Source: Muscardinus avellanarius (Eukaryota; Chordata; Mammalia; Rodentia; Gliridae). From it: a stretch of 64,000 nt of DNA. The position numbers were made by a program, and so were the translations under genes. Shown here piece after piece: positions 10,740 to 22,902 of this stretch. Each line of letters begins with the position of its first letter. Position 1 is the first letter of the stretch. Below the pieces are notes generated by a model, which made no database searches, was not told the origin of the DNA, and was given only the letters and a program-made list of their open reading frames with translations. The stretch covers positions 38,841,831-38,905,830 of the forward strand of contig OY726563.1 of the NCBI GenBank assembly GCA_963383645.1. Direction: 5' to 3'.

Positions 10740-11745
10740 GACACTAATATTGATGTTTTTCTATACTTTTAAAGTTAGAATGTCCACCCAAGATTGACTA
10801 TTTCTTCATTATTCAATCTTGTATGGTAGGTAGGTTGTATGTGTCAAGGAATTCAACTGTTTCTTCTGGTTTATCCAGTTGGTCAGAATATAATTGTTCT
10901 TTATAGTCTCTTGTGATTCCTTGTGTTTATTTGGTATTAGTTGTAATGGCTCCTTTTCATTTCTGATTTTATTTATTGGAATTTTCTCTTTTTTCTTAGT
11001 TTGGCTATGGGTTTGTTGATATTGTTTACCTTTCAGAGAATGAATTCTTAGTTTTGTTGATTTTTTTATACTGCTTTTCTAGTCTCTATTTCCTTTGCTT
11101 TTTTCTCTGAATTATTTACATCCTCTTACTGACCTTTGGGTTGGTTTGTTGTTTTCTAGTTTCTCAAGGTACAATGCCAAGTAACTTATTTGAGATTTTT
11201 CTCCTTTTTGTGTAGGCACTTATTGTTAGAGGCTCCCCTCTATGAACTGCCTTTGCTTTATCCCACAGGTTTTGTTACGTTGTGTTTCCATTTCTCTTCA
11301 TCTCAGGAAATTTTTTAATTTCCATTTTAATTTCTTTATTGACCCCAATAGTTGTTCAGGAGTTGTTTCATTTCAGTGTTCCTCCTCCTCCTCCTCCTCC
11401 TCCTCCTCCTCCTCCTCCTCCTCCTCCTCCTCCTTCTTTGCTAGGGGTTGAACGCAGGGGCATTCTACCTCCAAGCTACACCCCCAGCTCTATTTTATTT
11501 TTTATTTGGAAACATGGTCTCACTAAGTTGCTTAGCACCTCGCTAAATTCCTGAGGTTGTCCTTGAACTTGTGATATTCCTATTTCAGCCTCCCAAATTC
11601 TGGGATTACAGGCATGCACCACCATGCCCAGCTATATATTTCTTTATTTCCAAAGTCTCCCTGGTATTGACTTTTAGTTTTTTATCACTGTAGTCAGAAA
11701 AGATATTTTATATGATTTTAAGCATCTTCAGTTTGTATGACATGT
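10740..11745 (-). mobile_element. L1 ORF2 fragment, antisense, split by a SINE
   Basis: It reads as the reverse strand of the L1 ORF2 reverse-transcriptase region, with antisense landmarks such as CTTCTGGTTTATCCAGTTGG, TTCAGAGAATGAATTC and GCTTTATCCCACAGGTTTTG. A SINE with a (TCC)n tail interrupts it at 11380-11633, and L1 resumes to about 11745. Frames are decayed. Confidence 0.8.
11380..11633 (-). mobile_element. B1-dID SINE with (TCC)n tail
   Basis: The right half (GGTTGAACGCAGGGGCATTC) and left half (GGGATTACAGGCATGCACC) are well kept. The A tail has become a (TCC)n run at 11381-11433 on the plus strand. Confidence 0.85.
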
Positions 11746-13645
11746 TTTGGATTTTTGCTTTTGCATCTTACTGTGGCAGAGCCAGTGTCCAGGTCCAAGG
11801 CACAGTCCTGTGCTCCTTCCCTATTTGCTCCCCAAGATAACAGTATCTCTGTGCTGTGCTGCCTAGGGTTGGGAGAAGGGAGATGTGGTCATTTTAAACT
11901 GTCCTTCCTACCCTCTTCAAAGAATATTTTTATTACTGTGCTGCAATGAAGAACTGTAATCTCTTACTTGGTCTCCTTAGCTCTTGTGAAGGTATTTTTG
12001 TGCATGGATAGTTGTTGAAATCGATCTTCCTCCCAGAGGGACAGTCAATGGAGACATACTCTGCCTCCTTGCTCTGCCCTTCCTACTCTCTCTGTGCTTT
12101 CTAATGGCTAGAACAAAATGAAAAACTCTATCTGTTACAAATCTCACAGGGCTTGTGTGATGTGATTTTCTCAGTGATCAGCAAAACCAAATGGCACTGA
12201 GTACCAGGGGCATCATATCCTGTGGGTAGCCAGGCAGGCAGCCCCAGGTGAAGCAGTGAGCAACATTTTTCATTCAGCTTGGAGAGGAAATAGAGTAGTG
12301 AATTCTTAATTGCTCTTTAAAATAATGTTGACATATATGTGGGCCAATGGTATAGTGCCAAATCATAGATTTATGACGCTCTGATTCTCTGGCTTGTTTC
12401 AGAGGTATGAAATAGAAGCTCTTGCATAGATGGATTGCATATGCTTCAATATGTATTATTTATTTACGCAGAGGCAAAACAAAGAGATTTGTCTAACTTA
12501 GGAAAAATATATAACAGGTTAGATGGAGAGGATATAGAATTAAATAGTTCCTACTGGCCTGGAGTTTTTATTAATGCCTCAATGCTGAGGTCAAATCCTC
12601 CTAAGATATTGTTGCTCACATTAAAATGTGTTAAGATGCAGACTAACCAGATTTTAAATTATCTACCCTACTGCCAATTTCCAGAATATATCCAAGAAGC
12701 CCAAAGGGTCACTAGTGGGATTCTCTAAGGCAATTTACAGAAAAGAAAAAGTATAAAATATTTCCCTTTTTGTGGGGAAGAATAGGGTTTTTTTACTTCT
12801 AGTCAAATGTGGAATCTCAAGAGAAGCAATAGATACTGCTTTCTAAAGCAAGAGCTGTAGACACTCAGAGACATGCCTAATGCTGTTTCTAGAGCATTTA
12901 AAGCACTGGAATGGTAATTAATGTTTAACAACTTGTTTCTGTACAGGGGGCTCATCTGTAGCATTTGCTGATTCCTATCTTGTAAATATTCCCATTGTGG
13001 TCAATTTCAAGCTATAAGCCTGAAGTCACTGATGTGAAGTTGGGAAGAGATGTGTACAATCAGCTTTCAAGCTCTGACACCACTAATTTTAGGTAAATCC
13101 CATTTTATCTTACTAATGGCCCTCAGTAAATCACATTTCCTGAGTTCTATGCCCTTCTCTAGACTCCTTCTATACTGACTCTATTAATTATATGATTTTT
13201 TTAGGCATGGGAAATCAACAAGGATGACATAAATGGAGGCTCAGAAAGTACTTGTGCTTTGGATCTTTCCCTCCTGGAATGCTACATCATGTGAAATGAA
13301 GAATCCTGGGAGGATAAGAGGTTACTTGGAGCTATGTGGCCCAGCCAACATCTTACACCAACCACGAGACATGTGAGTGGGGAAATCTTAGGCCATCCAG
13401 CCCCCGTCTATCCATCAGGTGACTAGAGCTGTATGAGTAACCACAGGCCAGAGCAGCAGAAAAACCACCCTTCTGAGCCCTTCACAAATGGCTTACCCAC
13501 CAAATTTTGAGTAAATCAAGTGGTCGTTTTAGCTTATTATTTTTAAAAATGTATTTATATGTGGAACATTTCCAAAGTGGTATACATTTTAACCTATCAT
13601 TTTTGTATGCAGCAACAAATAACTGAAAGACCCTACATGTATACC
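11746..13645. other. Unrecognised stretch
   Basis: Nearly 2 kb of largely unrecognised DNA. A weak LTR-like resemblance exists at about 13190-13480 (GTGGCCCAGCCAACATC, then GGCCATCCAGCCCC). The frame at 12435-12728 starts at a non-ATG codon and resembles nothing I know. Confidence 0.35.
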
Positions 13646-13722
13646 CATGAGTTTGGGATGCACTGATACTCACAGAGTAGTCCATGAGTTTGGGATGCAC
13701 TGATACTCATAGACTAGTCCAT
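13646..13722. repeat. 37-bp tandem duplication
   Basis: The unit starting CATGAGTTTGGGATGCACTG occurs at 13646 and again at 13683 with about two differences. A partial third start (CATGATGCATGG) follows. Confidence 0.9.
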
Positions 13723-13850
13723 GATGCATGGCATGGAGGAAAAGGTCAGAATTGGGTCACAGCACATTGCCACCTTCTGGTGAAAAGATCTGTCCTTGGC
13801 ATGAAGGGGATCCTTAGGAGAATCCCATTCAAAAAGACTACCTGGCAGAG

Positions 13851-14060
13851 CTAAGTATGGTGGTGCATGTCTGTAATCCCAGTATTTGGGAGGCTGAGAA
13901 GGAGGATCACAAGTTCGAGGACAGCCTCAGCTACTTAGTGAGGCTCTCAGCAACTTAGTGAGACCCTGTTTCCAAATAAAGTATAAAATAGGTCTGGGAG
14001 TATAGCTTAGAGGTAGAAAAGCCTCTGGGTTCCACCCCCAGTACCACACACATACAAAAG
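13851..14060 (+). mobile_element. B1-dID dimeric SINE, intermediate subtype
   Basis: The left half is followed by AATAGGTCTGGGAGTATAGC and GCCTCTGGGTTCCACCCC. This right half is intermediate between the old and young subtypes. Confidence 0.85.
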
Positions 14061-14094
14061 AAATAAATAATTAATTTTTAAAAAAGAATTAAAA

Positions 14095-14157
14095 TAGGGC
14101 TAGAGGGTGTGGCTCAGAGGTAGAATGCCCTTGGGCTCAATCCCCAGCACCAAATAC
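14095..14157 (+). mobile_element. Right-half (dID) SINE
   Basis: It starts AGGGCTAGAGGGTGTGGCTC and contains GGGCTCAATCCCCAGCACC. There is no left half. It sits just after the preceding SINE tail. Confidence 0.75.
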
Positions 14158-14614
14158 AAACAAACTAAACTATAGTGGAGAAAACGACCCCATAAGAAAA
14201 GAGAGCGTAGGCAGTACCCTGGAAGCAGGAGATAAAGGGATATCTTAATAAAGATCTGCTAGAAAGCTTGTTGCTCACATCTGAAGGAAGGTATAATGTA
14301 TTAGCTTCCACCAGTGCACCTCATGAGAGAGTTAGAATGCCTAACAAGATAGAGAGTATTCAACAGTCAAGAACATGAACAATATCAACACTAAACTGTT
14401 TTTCTCCATTCCTTTCTCATCATCTTAAGGAAAATGATAAGGAGCCACTAGTGGCAGTAAAATACAGCTATTTGCTGTTTGCATCATACCACAGTGAGCC
14501 AATTCTATACCTTGGTAAAATTTGTATTTAAATAATTTTGAACTAATAATGCATGAATAATGAATGGCATATGAACCCTCAACAAAATTAAATAATACTA
14601 TTTTATCCATTCAT

Positions 14615-14745
14615 ACCTGAATTTGCTCATTCAATAAATATGGACTGACAATTCCTTTCTGCCAGGCAAGTTTTAGGATCTCAGAATTCAGCAATGAGTA
14701 AAGTCACACCTTCATAGAACTTTCATTCTAGGGCTAGGGGCAGAC
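14615..14745. repeat. L2/MIR-like old repeat fragment
   Basis: It contains TTCATTCAATAAATATGGAC, CTGCCAGGCAAG and a CTTCATAGAACTTTCATTCTAG-like stretch typical of old mammalian L2-type repeats. Upstream 14160-14610 is unrecognised. Confidence 0.5.
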
Positions 14746-14782
14746 AAAAGAGACAGGACCATTTTATTTGGGGTAAGAAATA

Positions 14783-14830
14783 ATTGGGGAAGGAACCCAG
14801 GGACATTCTACCTCCAAGCTGCAACCTAAG

Positions 14831-14881
<51 letters not shown>

Positions 14882-15262
14882 GTGTGTATATATATATATG
14901 CATGTATATATTTATATATATATATATTATACATATATATTTGCGGTACTGGGGATGAAACCCAGGGACATTCTACCTGAGCTACACCCCCAGCTCTATT
15001 TTTATTCTTTATTTTGAAACAGAGTTTCAGTGAGTTGCAAAGGGCCTCACTAAGTAAGTAGCTGAGGCTGGCCATGAACCGCGATCCTCCTGTCTTAGCC
15101 TCCCAAATGCTGGGATTACAAGCTTGTGCCACCATGCCCAGCTAAGCCACTTTTATTTTGAGACAGGTTCTACTGAACTGATGAGGCTGGCCCCAAACTT
15201 GCAATCCTCCTGTCTCAGCTTCCCAAGTACTGGGATTAAATATATGCACCATCAGGCTGGGC
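14783..15262 (-). mobile_element. Old B1-dID SINE split by a younger SINE
   Basis: The right half lies at 14783-14830 and the left half at about 15148-15262 (TTTTGAGACAGG, then CCCAAGTACTGGGATT). The inserted SINE is bounded on both sides by CTAAGCCAC, a short target-site duplication. Confidence 0.75.
14832..15147 (-). mobile_element. B1-dID SINE with (CA)n/(TA)n tail, nested
   Basis: A complete dimer at about 14942-15143, preceded on the plus strand by (CA)n (14833-14879) and a TA-rich run (14886-14940) that stand for its A tail. It is inserted in an older SINE. Confidence 0.8.
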
Positions 15263-15384
15263 TCAGACAGAACTATTTTAGATAGAATGGTCAGCCAAGG
15301 TTTCTATGAAGAGGTGACATTTATGGAGAGCTATATTGGGAGACATTTATAATTACATTTGCATAGAAAATTTCAGATGTCACA

Positions 15385-15590
15385 AGCTTTCACATATATT
15401 CTTTCATATGCATCTTGCAATAGTACTTTGAGGTTAGCAAAAGTATAGGCTCAGAGCTGCTTCCTTTATAGATGAAGAGAAAGCAGACCCTAAACCTTTC
15501 TAAATTGGCTCTAGTGAGACGGCTAGAAAATGGTGAAGTTAGGATTGGGATGCAAGCTCTCTTATCCTGTGGCTCTGAAAGCTGCTGGAG
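15385..15590 (-). repeat. MIR, antisense
   Basis: It follows the antisense MIR layout: TTTCACATATATTCTTTC, TGAGGTTAGCA, then ATAGATGAAGAGAAAGCAGA and GGATTGGGATGCAAGC in the right order. Confidence 0.65.
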
Positions 15591-15977
15591 GAGATCCCTA
15601 CAGAACTGCTGTCAATGAAGCAATATCTCTGGAAGTTGACAGTTGCATTCTAGTTTCAGCTTTACCTGGCATTTAAATGTAAGTCACCAGCATACATATT
15701 CTGCTCTAGTTCCTCTAGGGAAGGCTAAGACAATGCAGTTATAACCAGGGGAAACATCAACTCACCAATTAAGTGGTAGAGGAATGGGCCTGTACAATCC
15801 CTTTGAAAAATAAAGTTCTAGGACAACATTGTTTTATCTTTAGAATTTTAGATAAATGTGATTTCAACTCATTATAACAGTATGGACTTGAATTGGCCAG
15901 GACTATAACACAAATTTTTTATCTAAGCAAAAGCCTCCCAGAGGTAGTGACAGGAGTATAGAAAAGTTCCTCCTCTG

Positions 15978-16155
15978 GCTGGGCATGATGACATGTGCCT
16001 GTAATCCCAGGACTTGAGAGGCTGAAACAGTAGGATCACAGGTTCAAGTACAGCCTCAGCAATTTAGCAAGACCCTCTGCAACTTAGAGTCCGTTTCTAA
16101 AATTAAAAAAATAGGGCTGGGGTGTAGAATGTCCCCTGGGTCCTATCATCAGTAC

Positions 16156-16213
<58 letters not shown>
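15978..16213 (+). mobile_element. B1-dID SINE with (GA)n tail
   Basis: Left half GGCTGGGCATGATGACATG and a shortened right half, ending in an (AG)n run at 16158-16213 of about 28 dinucleotides. Confidence 0.85.
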
Positions 16214-16216
<3 letters not shown>

Positions 16217-16964
16217 CTTTTGAAATTATCCCTCAATATAACAGGTCTCTGGCACTGAATGGTGTCCAGTAAATGCATGGGTGAGTTTCAATGTTCTAAT
16301 AATGCCCTTCACTTCACGTCTCTTTATTTAACACAGTTGTTTGTGCACCTGGTAAAAAGCAAAATTTTTTATTTAGATTTTTTTCAATCATTGATTTTAA
16401 GAGGCTCTGCCACATGGATACGTCACTGCTTTAATCCAAATGCAATCACTGGGAACTAGTATCACAGATTTGTTTTTCGACTGTGCTTAGGTTTTAGAGA
16501 AAGGGATAAATGATAGGAAAAGTAAGTAATAATTAGTCACTTAAATACACAAAATCATACAAATGCTTTCCATCCAACTTTAGTAACATGCTGGAGCAGT
16601 GGTATGTTTGATACCAGCTCTCCAGAGCTGACTTTTAATGTTTCAGATATGTGTTGTATACCAATTGGAGGTCACTTTGGTAACTTGAAATTGACTGTGG
16701 AAATAGATGGAAACAGACAAACACTACAAATCAGAGCTTATTTCTCCAGAAGAGATGCTGATTTAACATTCACGAACACACCACTGGTTATGGTCCTAGA
16801 TCTGTCAAACCCCTTGTCTGTGTATATATTTTATTTCTATATTTGTGAGCAATGAAAACCAATATATGGAATAATTTCAGGAAGGCATTGTAGCACACTC
16901 AACCCCTGGGAAAAGATTATTTGCTCTTACATACCTTTTAAAGTAAATGAATCGTGACTTTTTT
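16214..16964. other. No recognised feature
   Basis: The 83-codon frame at 16604-16855 has no family resemblance and no supporting context. It is probably non-coding. Confidence 0.4.
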
Positions 16965-17100
16965 TTTCTTTTTTCTTTTGAAATCATTATAGACTTAAAG
17001 AAGTTGCAAAAAATAGTACAGAAAGGTCCTATGTAATCTTCTATCAGTTCTCCCCTATGGTTTTCTATAGTTGATATTTAGTACAATATCAAAACCAGAA
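16965..17100. mobile_element. Old L1 3'-region fragment
   Basis: It contains AGAAAGGTCCTATGTAATC and TAGTACAATATCAAAACCAG, a common piece of ancient L1 3' regions. Confidence 0.45.
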
Positions 17101-17168
17101 GGGCTAGAGGTGTAGCTTAGAGGTGGAATGCCTCTGAGTTCCCTCCCTAGTACTATAGAAAAAAACAG
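17101..17168 (+). mobile_element. Right-half (dID) SINE
   Basis: GGGCTAGAGGTGTAGCTTAG with an A-rich tail. It is a lone right half. Confidence 0.7.
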
Positions 17169-17675
17169 AAAATACTGTGTTTGAAAATGAAATCATTAAA
17201 CCACCTCTGTGAACAGAATATTATCTGTAGCTCTTCACTGGGTTAGGGGAAGAGGGTGGGAGGAAATTTCAAAAGGTGTTAGTGTGTGCTAGAAAATTCC
17301 AGCTCACCCATTGCCCTATATGTTATATGCATTTCATTTAACTTTGCTATACTGCATATATTGTATATATAGTGGACAAATGAGTCCTAATTTTATAATA
17401 TCTAATTTCTAGACATTAAAGAGTTAGTAAACAAGCACATTTTAGCCCCAAATCCCGGAATACAACACTATTATGATCTATGTATGTAAAATTAAGCCGA
17501 ATTATTTTCCAGAGCAGATGGACCATTTCACATTCTCACAGCAGTGTATAAGGGATCTAGTTTCTTTGTATTCATTTTACCATTTGGATTCTCGACTATT
17601 TTAGCTCTTCTAATAGGTATTGTGGTCTTAATTGCATTTCTATAATGGCTAGTGATGTAGTTTTGAGCATCTTTT

Positions 17676-17676
<1 letters not shown>

Positions 17677-17721
<45 letters not shown>
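17677..17721. repeat. (GT)n microsatellite
   Basis: About 22 uninterrupted GT dinucleotides. Confidence 0.95.
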
Positions 17722-17722
<1 letters not shown>

Positions 17723-17936
17723 CTGCCAACTATATATACAATTTGGTGATGAAATATCTCTTTGAATCTTTTGCCCATTTCCCAATTGAATTTTTTATGC
17801 TTTTTATTGTTGGGTTAGAGAGTTTTTAATATATTCTAGATACTACTCTGTCAGATTTATAGTTTGTTGATATTTTTCTTAGTCTGTAGCTTGCTGTTTC
17901 ATTTTCTTAATAAGGTCTGTCATGGATTGATCCTTC

Positions 17937-18155
17937 CTTCCTTTCTTCCTTCCTTTTTCCTTGTAGGAGATTAAACCCAAGAGCATTCTACCTGAGCTAC
18001 ACCTCCAGTCCTATTTACTTTTTTATTTTGAAACAGAGTTTCACTAAGTTGATGAGAGTCATGCTAAATTGTGTGGCTGGCCTCAAACCTGTAATCCTCA
18101 TGTCTCAGCCTCCAAGGTATGGGAATTACAGGAGTGTGCCACCATGTCTGGCTCA
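17937..18155 (-). mobile_element. B1-dID dimeric SINE
   Basis: It contains GAGCATTCTACCTGAGCTAC (right half) and GGAATTACAGGAGTGTGCC (left half). It has a TTCC-rich tail and is inserted in the antisense L1. Confidence 0.8.
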
Positions 18156-18593
18156 AATTTTCTTTTTCTTGGTCATGCTTTTGTTGCCCACCTTAAGAAC
18201 TCTGCCTAAATTGTGAAGTTTTTTTTCCCTGATATCTTCTTAAAGAGTTATACCTGTACAATGAAATATTTGATCCTCTTGAAGTATCTTTTGTATAAAA
18301 TATGACTCTTAGGACAAGGACTTTTTTGTCTATGGATATACAATGACTCTAACACCATTTGTAGCAAAGACTATCTTTTTTCTATCTAATTGTCTTCCTA
18401 ACTTTTTCAAAAATAACTTGGCCATATTTATGTGCGACTATTTCTGTTTTATTGATTTCCATGTCAGTTCTGCCAATTCACAAAGTCTTGACTACTGTAG
18501 CTATATAGAAAGCCCTAATACCAGGTATTGGGATTACTCATTTTCCTGTTATCATAACAAGACATTGGAGTATGTCTCTACTTAAAATCATTT

Positions 18594-21340
18594 TTTTATT
18601 GGTGCACTGTATTCATACATCATAGTGGGATACAAACTTTTGTAGACATACATGCAAACATCACCCAATCAGCCCCCACCCGATCCCCACCCCATTCTCT
18701 CCCCATCCCTCCTTCCCATGCTTGGCTTAGTGGTTGACATCTAGTATTATAGCAAATTATCCAAAATTAAAAATGATAATCTCACATAACAGTTTCATTT
18801 GTCTGATACCAAGCTTTTGATGACTTAAAGATAACATTTCAATATTTCTTTTTGCTTTCTTTCTTACCAGAGAATCTATTTTTTTCTATTTTTTAGGTGA
18901 AACTATCATGTATTTATATATTTATTTTTCAGAAAAAAATCTATCCTAATATGGAATATGGAGTCTAGATACCCAAAACGATCTTGAAAAAGAACAAAGC
19001 TAGAAGATATATATTTTCTGATTTCAAACCATATAAAGCTACAATAATTGAAAAAGTGTAGTACTGTTCTAAAGGCAGATATATAAACCATTGGAGTTAA
19101 ATACAAGCCTAGAGCTAAATTCTTCCCTATATTGTCAAGTTGTTTTTGACAAGGTTTCCACGAACATTTGGTGGGGGAAATAATAATCTTTTAACTAAAT
19201 ATTGTTGAAGAATAATAATTACATGGAAAAGATTAAAATTGGACCCTTACCGAATCCCATATACAAGTATTAACTCAAAATAGATAAAAGACCTAAATAT
19301 AAATCTTAAGATTATAAACTTTTAGGAGAAAATCTGGGTCATTAAACCTCACAACATTGAAATTGGCAGTGATTTCTTGGATATGATTTCAATGGCACAG
19401 GCAACAGAAGAGTATACAAACTCCCTAAAAAATAAAAAAATATTGTATATCCAAATACAATGTAAACAGAGTTAAAAGTTACTAATAGAATTGGATAAAA
19501 TATTTCCAAATGCTATATCTGAAGGCATATTAATATTCCAACTAGAAATTCTAAAAATTAACAACAATAAAAGCAAACAATACAATTTAGAGGTGGGTAA
19601 AAGACTAATATAATGAATCTCCACAGATAACCAATCTTAGTTGTCTGTTGGATGGAAAATCTTGTTTCTCTGGTTCTGGTGTGTGTTACCTATTTGTTCT
19701 TTGTAGTTAATCTCTTTGAGTATTTTCTCTAGCGCTGGTTTTGAAAACATAAATTCCTTCAGTTTCTGTTTGTCATGGAAGCTTCTTATTTCCCCATCTA
19801 ATTTGATAGAAAGTTTTGCTGGGTAGGAAATTTTTGGCTGGAAGTTGTTTTCTTTCAGAGTTTGGAATATGTTACTCCAAGCCCTTCTGGCTCTCATGAC
19901 TTGGTTTGGGAAGTGTGGAGTGATTCTAATTGGTATGCCTCTGAATGTCACTTGGCCCTTTGCTTTTGTTGCCTTTAAGATTCTCTGCTTGGCTTCCACA
20001 TTGGTCATTTTGACAATTATGTGGCGTGGGGATCCTCTTCTCCGATCCTGTCTAAAGGGAGTTCTATAAGTTTCCTGGACCTGTGTATCAACCTCTTGCT
20101 CTATGTTTGGAAAATTTTCTATTACTTCCTTGAAGAGATTGTTGATCCCTTTGGTTTCACTTTCTTTTCCCTCCTCTATTCCAATTATTCTTAGGTTAGC
20201 TCTCTTAAAATGGGCCCATATTTCTTCAATGTCAGATTCCTGCTGTTGGATATTTTTTCTAGATTAGAAACTATGCGTTCATTTTTTAAATGATCATCTT
20301 CTAAGGGCGAGATTCTGTTCTCCATGTGGTCTAATCCGTTGTTTGTGCTTTGAATTGAGGCCTTTACTTCATTAATTGCATCCTTTATTTCTTTTTGGCT
20401 CTCTCTGAGTTCTTTTCGAAGCACCTCTATTATTTCTACAGTTATTTTCCTGATTTGATCTTCTAGAAATGTCTGATTTTCTGTTTTATCGGGTTCTGAT
20501 GTTGTGGGGTTGTGGACATTCATTGCTCCGGTGTTATTCCTGTTTCCCATGATTTCGGAAGTTTGTGCCTTCTCTGGGTTCTTCCCTTGGGTCACTATGA
20601 CTTCACTTAAGGTGCTCTGGATCTCGAGTCTGAGGTATATCAGACCCCACTACTCCTTTACTGGGTTGTATCACAGAGTCTCCAACCCAGGGAGTCGATA
20701 GAGGCTGCTTTAAACTATGGGTGGTGCCAGGTTGCACGTTCTCCTATGGTGTGATATCTCTGCCACCACCACTCCCTCACTGGGTCAAGTCCCAGGGAGT
20801 ACAGTACTGGGATTTCTCCTCTGTGGCCTGCAATTTGACTCACTGTTCTTGAGTACGCAGATGTAGCTGTACTGGACTCGGTGAATTCGCTGCTGCTGCT
20901 GCCGGTGGCAATACGGTGCCACTGCTACGCCCTTGGCCGTGAGGCTGGCTTATTTCTTCTTGGTTTTGAGTTCCACTCTGAGTCCCTGCGGCGTGTGCTG
21001 AGCTCAGCCACTGGGAGCTTTAGATGCTCCCTGCGCTGAAAAATCCCGCCTGGCTGTTCTGCAGCAGCTCACCTCGGCTTGCTGTAGCCGTCCAGTGAAC
21101 TCGCCGCTGCCACCGGCCATATGGCGCCTCTGCCGCATCCTTTGGCGTGAGGCCGGTGTATCTCCTCTGTGGCTTTGAGCTCTGTTCTCAGTCTGCTTTC
21201 TCTCTGGAGCCTGGTGATTTTTTTGTTTCTCTGGTGATGGTGTTTTCTGGCTATGAAAGGCACTGATTTTGTGGTAATGGAGATTGGTTGTTAGCGGGGC
21301 TCTTAAGCCCCGATTTTCTCGGTCGCCATCTTTCTGGAAG
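18594..21340 (-). mobile_element. E3: full-length E-family element with 17-bp TSD
   Basis: A complete minus-strand copy of about 2.75 kb. It is flanked by TCTACTTAAAATCATTT at 18577-18593 and again at 21341-21357. The TSD encloses 5' UTR (short class, about 790 bp), ORF1, the inverted ORF2 block and the 3' UTR together. This is direct evidence that the rearranged unit moved by target-primed reverse transcription. Its 5' hairpin has one mismatch. Confidence 0.93.
19637..20550 (-). pseudogene. L1-type ORF1 of E3, frameshifted
   Basis: It is near-complete from the ATG at 20550 to TAA at 19637. A base lost in the T-run near 20268 (consensus NLEK region, end of the coiled coil) shifts the frame and ends the N-terminal part near 20191. 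The RRM and C-terminal domain remain readable from about 20008. A codon present in E2 and E9 is missing near 20120, as in E7. Confidence 0.85.
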
Positions 21341-21357
21341 TCTACTTAAAATCATTT

Positions 21358-21929
21358 AATATCCTCTTTAAATATCAGGTAGCAAACCTGAATGTCAGTT
21401 GGTCTTGATTTTTTGCTCATAATTCACCTTAAGTTACTTTGGATATTGTAGTTGGAATTTCTAAGAGTGAACTCCAAGATGGAGTTTAACATGCAGGGTG
21501 TTTATTAGGGACAGCATTTGGGAAGAAGTCCCTGGATTAATGGAGGGAAAGAAAAGGGAGTGGGCATGGGAAGAAATCCAGCTGCAATACTGGCTAAGTG
21601 ACACACTTGGCTGATCACACAGGGCGCCTTTCAGAGTTGTTCCTCTGAAATGAGATGGCCAAGCCTTATGTTCCCACATCAATCCATCTCTGAATGTGGC
21701 CCATCTCAGTAAAGAAGTGACCTTGGCAATGTGGCTTCTGTAGCTGCATCAGCTACAGAAGGTACCATCAGCTACCTGAAGGTGCTGATGCTGAAGACTG
21801 TCTTCCCTTAGCACTACCAGCAGCTAGGACGACAAGGCATTCAATGAAGGGGAATCATTGCCACCACACTGCCTTTCAGTTCAAGGTTTTTTGCTCTGTA
21901 GGAAATTTCACATACTTGTACTTGTATCT
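21358..21929. other. Unrecognised stretch
   Basis: No gene or clear repeat was seen. GTGTTTATTAGGGACAGC-type sequence may be an old LTR, but this is not supportable. Confidence 0.35.
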
Positions 21930-22205
21930 GACTTTTGCATAAATGACACTTTCCCATCCTTCAGAAATCAGCTAAACATTGGCACCACAGTGAGTCCATT
22001 CTTATTTTCTTCTTCCTACTTCATGATTATGTTAACATATCTGTTTATTGATTTACTGTCTCCCCATGAAGCTGAGAGTTCCATAAAGGCAGGGAGTACA
22101 TAAATTTGATTTATTTCTTTTACCACTGCTTATCATGGGGCCCAGTGCATGAAGGGGCATAGCAAAGCCTCAATAAATTCTCTAACAATGAATGAATAAC
22201 AGAAT
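21930..22205 (+). repeat. L2 3' end
   Basis: It contains GCTGAGAGTTCCATAAAGGC, AGGGAGTACATAAATTTG and CTCAATAAATTC followed by AATGAATGAAT, the standard order of the L2 3' terminus. Confidence 0.7.
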
Positions 22206-22318
22206 GAATAGATGAGTTGAAATAGAGTAAATCTGGTTTTGTTGAACAGAACTTTGGCAAATGGTAAACAGGACTATCAGGGAATGATCCAGGATGTGTA
22301 GTATCGTGAAGTCTTCTT

Positions 22319-22511
22319 CTTTTTTTTTTTTTTGGTGGTACTGGGGTTCCTGGAAGCCCTTCTACCTCCAGGCTACACTCCCAGACCTATTTTTTTTAAT
22401 TTTTGGAAACAGGGTCTCTTATGCCAGCGCGGCTGGCTTCGAACCTGCGTGATCCTCCTGTCTCCACCTCCCAAGCGCGGGGATTACAAGCGTTCACCAC
22501 CACGCCCGGCC
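22319..22511 (-). mobile_element. B1-dID SINE, young subtype, 15-bp TSD
   Basis: A well-kept dimer with CpG-rich left half (CCAGCGCGGCTGGCTTCG). TCGTGAAGTCTTCTT is repeated at 22304-22318 and 22512-22526. Low decay and an intact TSD mark a recent insertion. Confidence 0.92.
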
Positions 22512-22604
22512 TCGTGAAGTCTTCTTAAGCAAGGCATTTATAGAATGGAAAAGACAGTGGGACACTCAAAAGTCAGAAAAAATCAAACATGTGCTTAAAA
22601 TGTC

Positions 22605-22902
22605 TTAGTCAGTGTAGGCTACCATAACAAAATACCACAGACCAGGTAGCTTATATAGCAGAAAATTATATTTTCACAATTCTAGAAGAGAGAAGTTCAA
22701 GATCAGAGTGCCAGCATGGCTGGGTCCTTGTGAAGGCCCTAATAGATGACTACCATTTCACTGTGTACTCACATGAAAAACAGTGGCTGGAGATGGGAGG
22801 ATGGAGTGCATCATACATATTCTGGTGGCCTTTCTTAAAAGGGTGTTTATCTTGTTATGAAGGCTCTACCCTCTTTTCATCTAAATCTCATGAAATTGAA
22901 AA

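Larger units (their letters stand above)
17300..18576 (-). mobile_element. Old L1 fragment, antisense, split by SINE and microsatellite
   Basis: Antisense L1 3'-region sequence with TTGCCCATTTCCCAATTG and TTTTTATTGTTGGGTTAG. After a SINE it resumes with ACACCATTTGTAGCAAAGAC and ATTGATTTCCATGTCAGTTC. E3 is inserted at its end. Confidence 0.65.

Noticed and set aside
12435..12728. A 97-codon frame in unrecognised DNA
   Set aside because: It has a non-ATG start, no domain, and no splice or promoter context. Its length is expected by chance in AT-rich DNA.
16604..16855. An 83-codon frame possibly encoding a beta-rich protein
   Set aside because: It has no family match I recognise and no conserved context. 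A chance frame is more likely.
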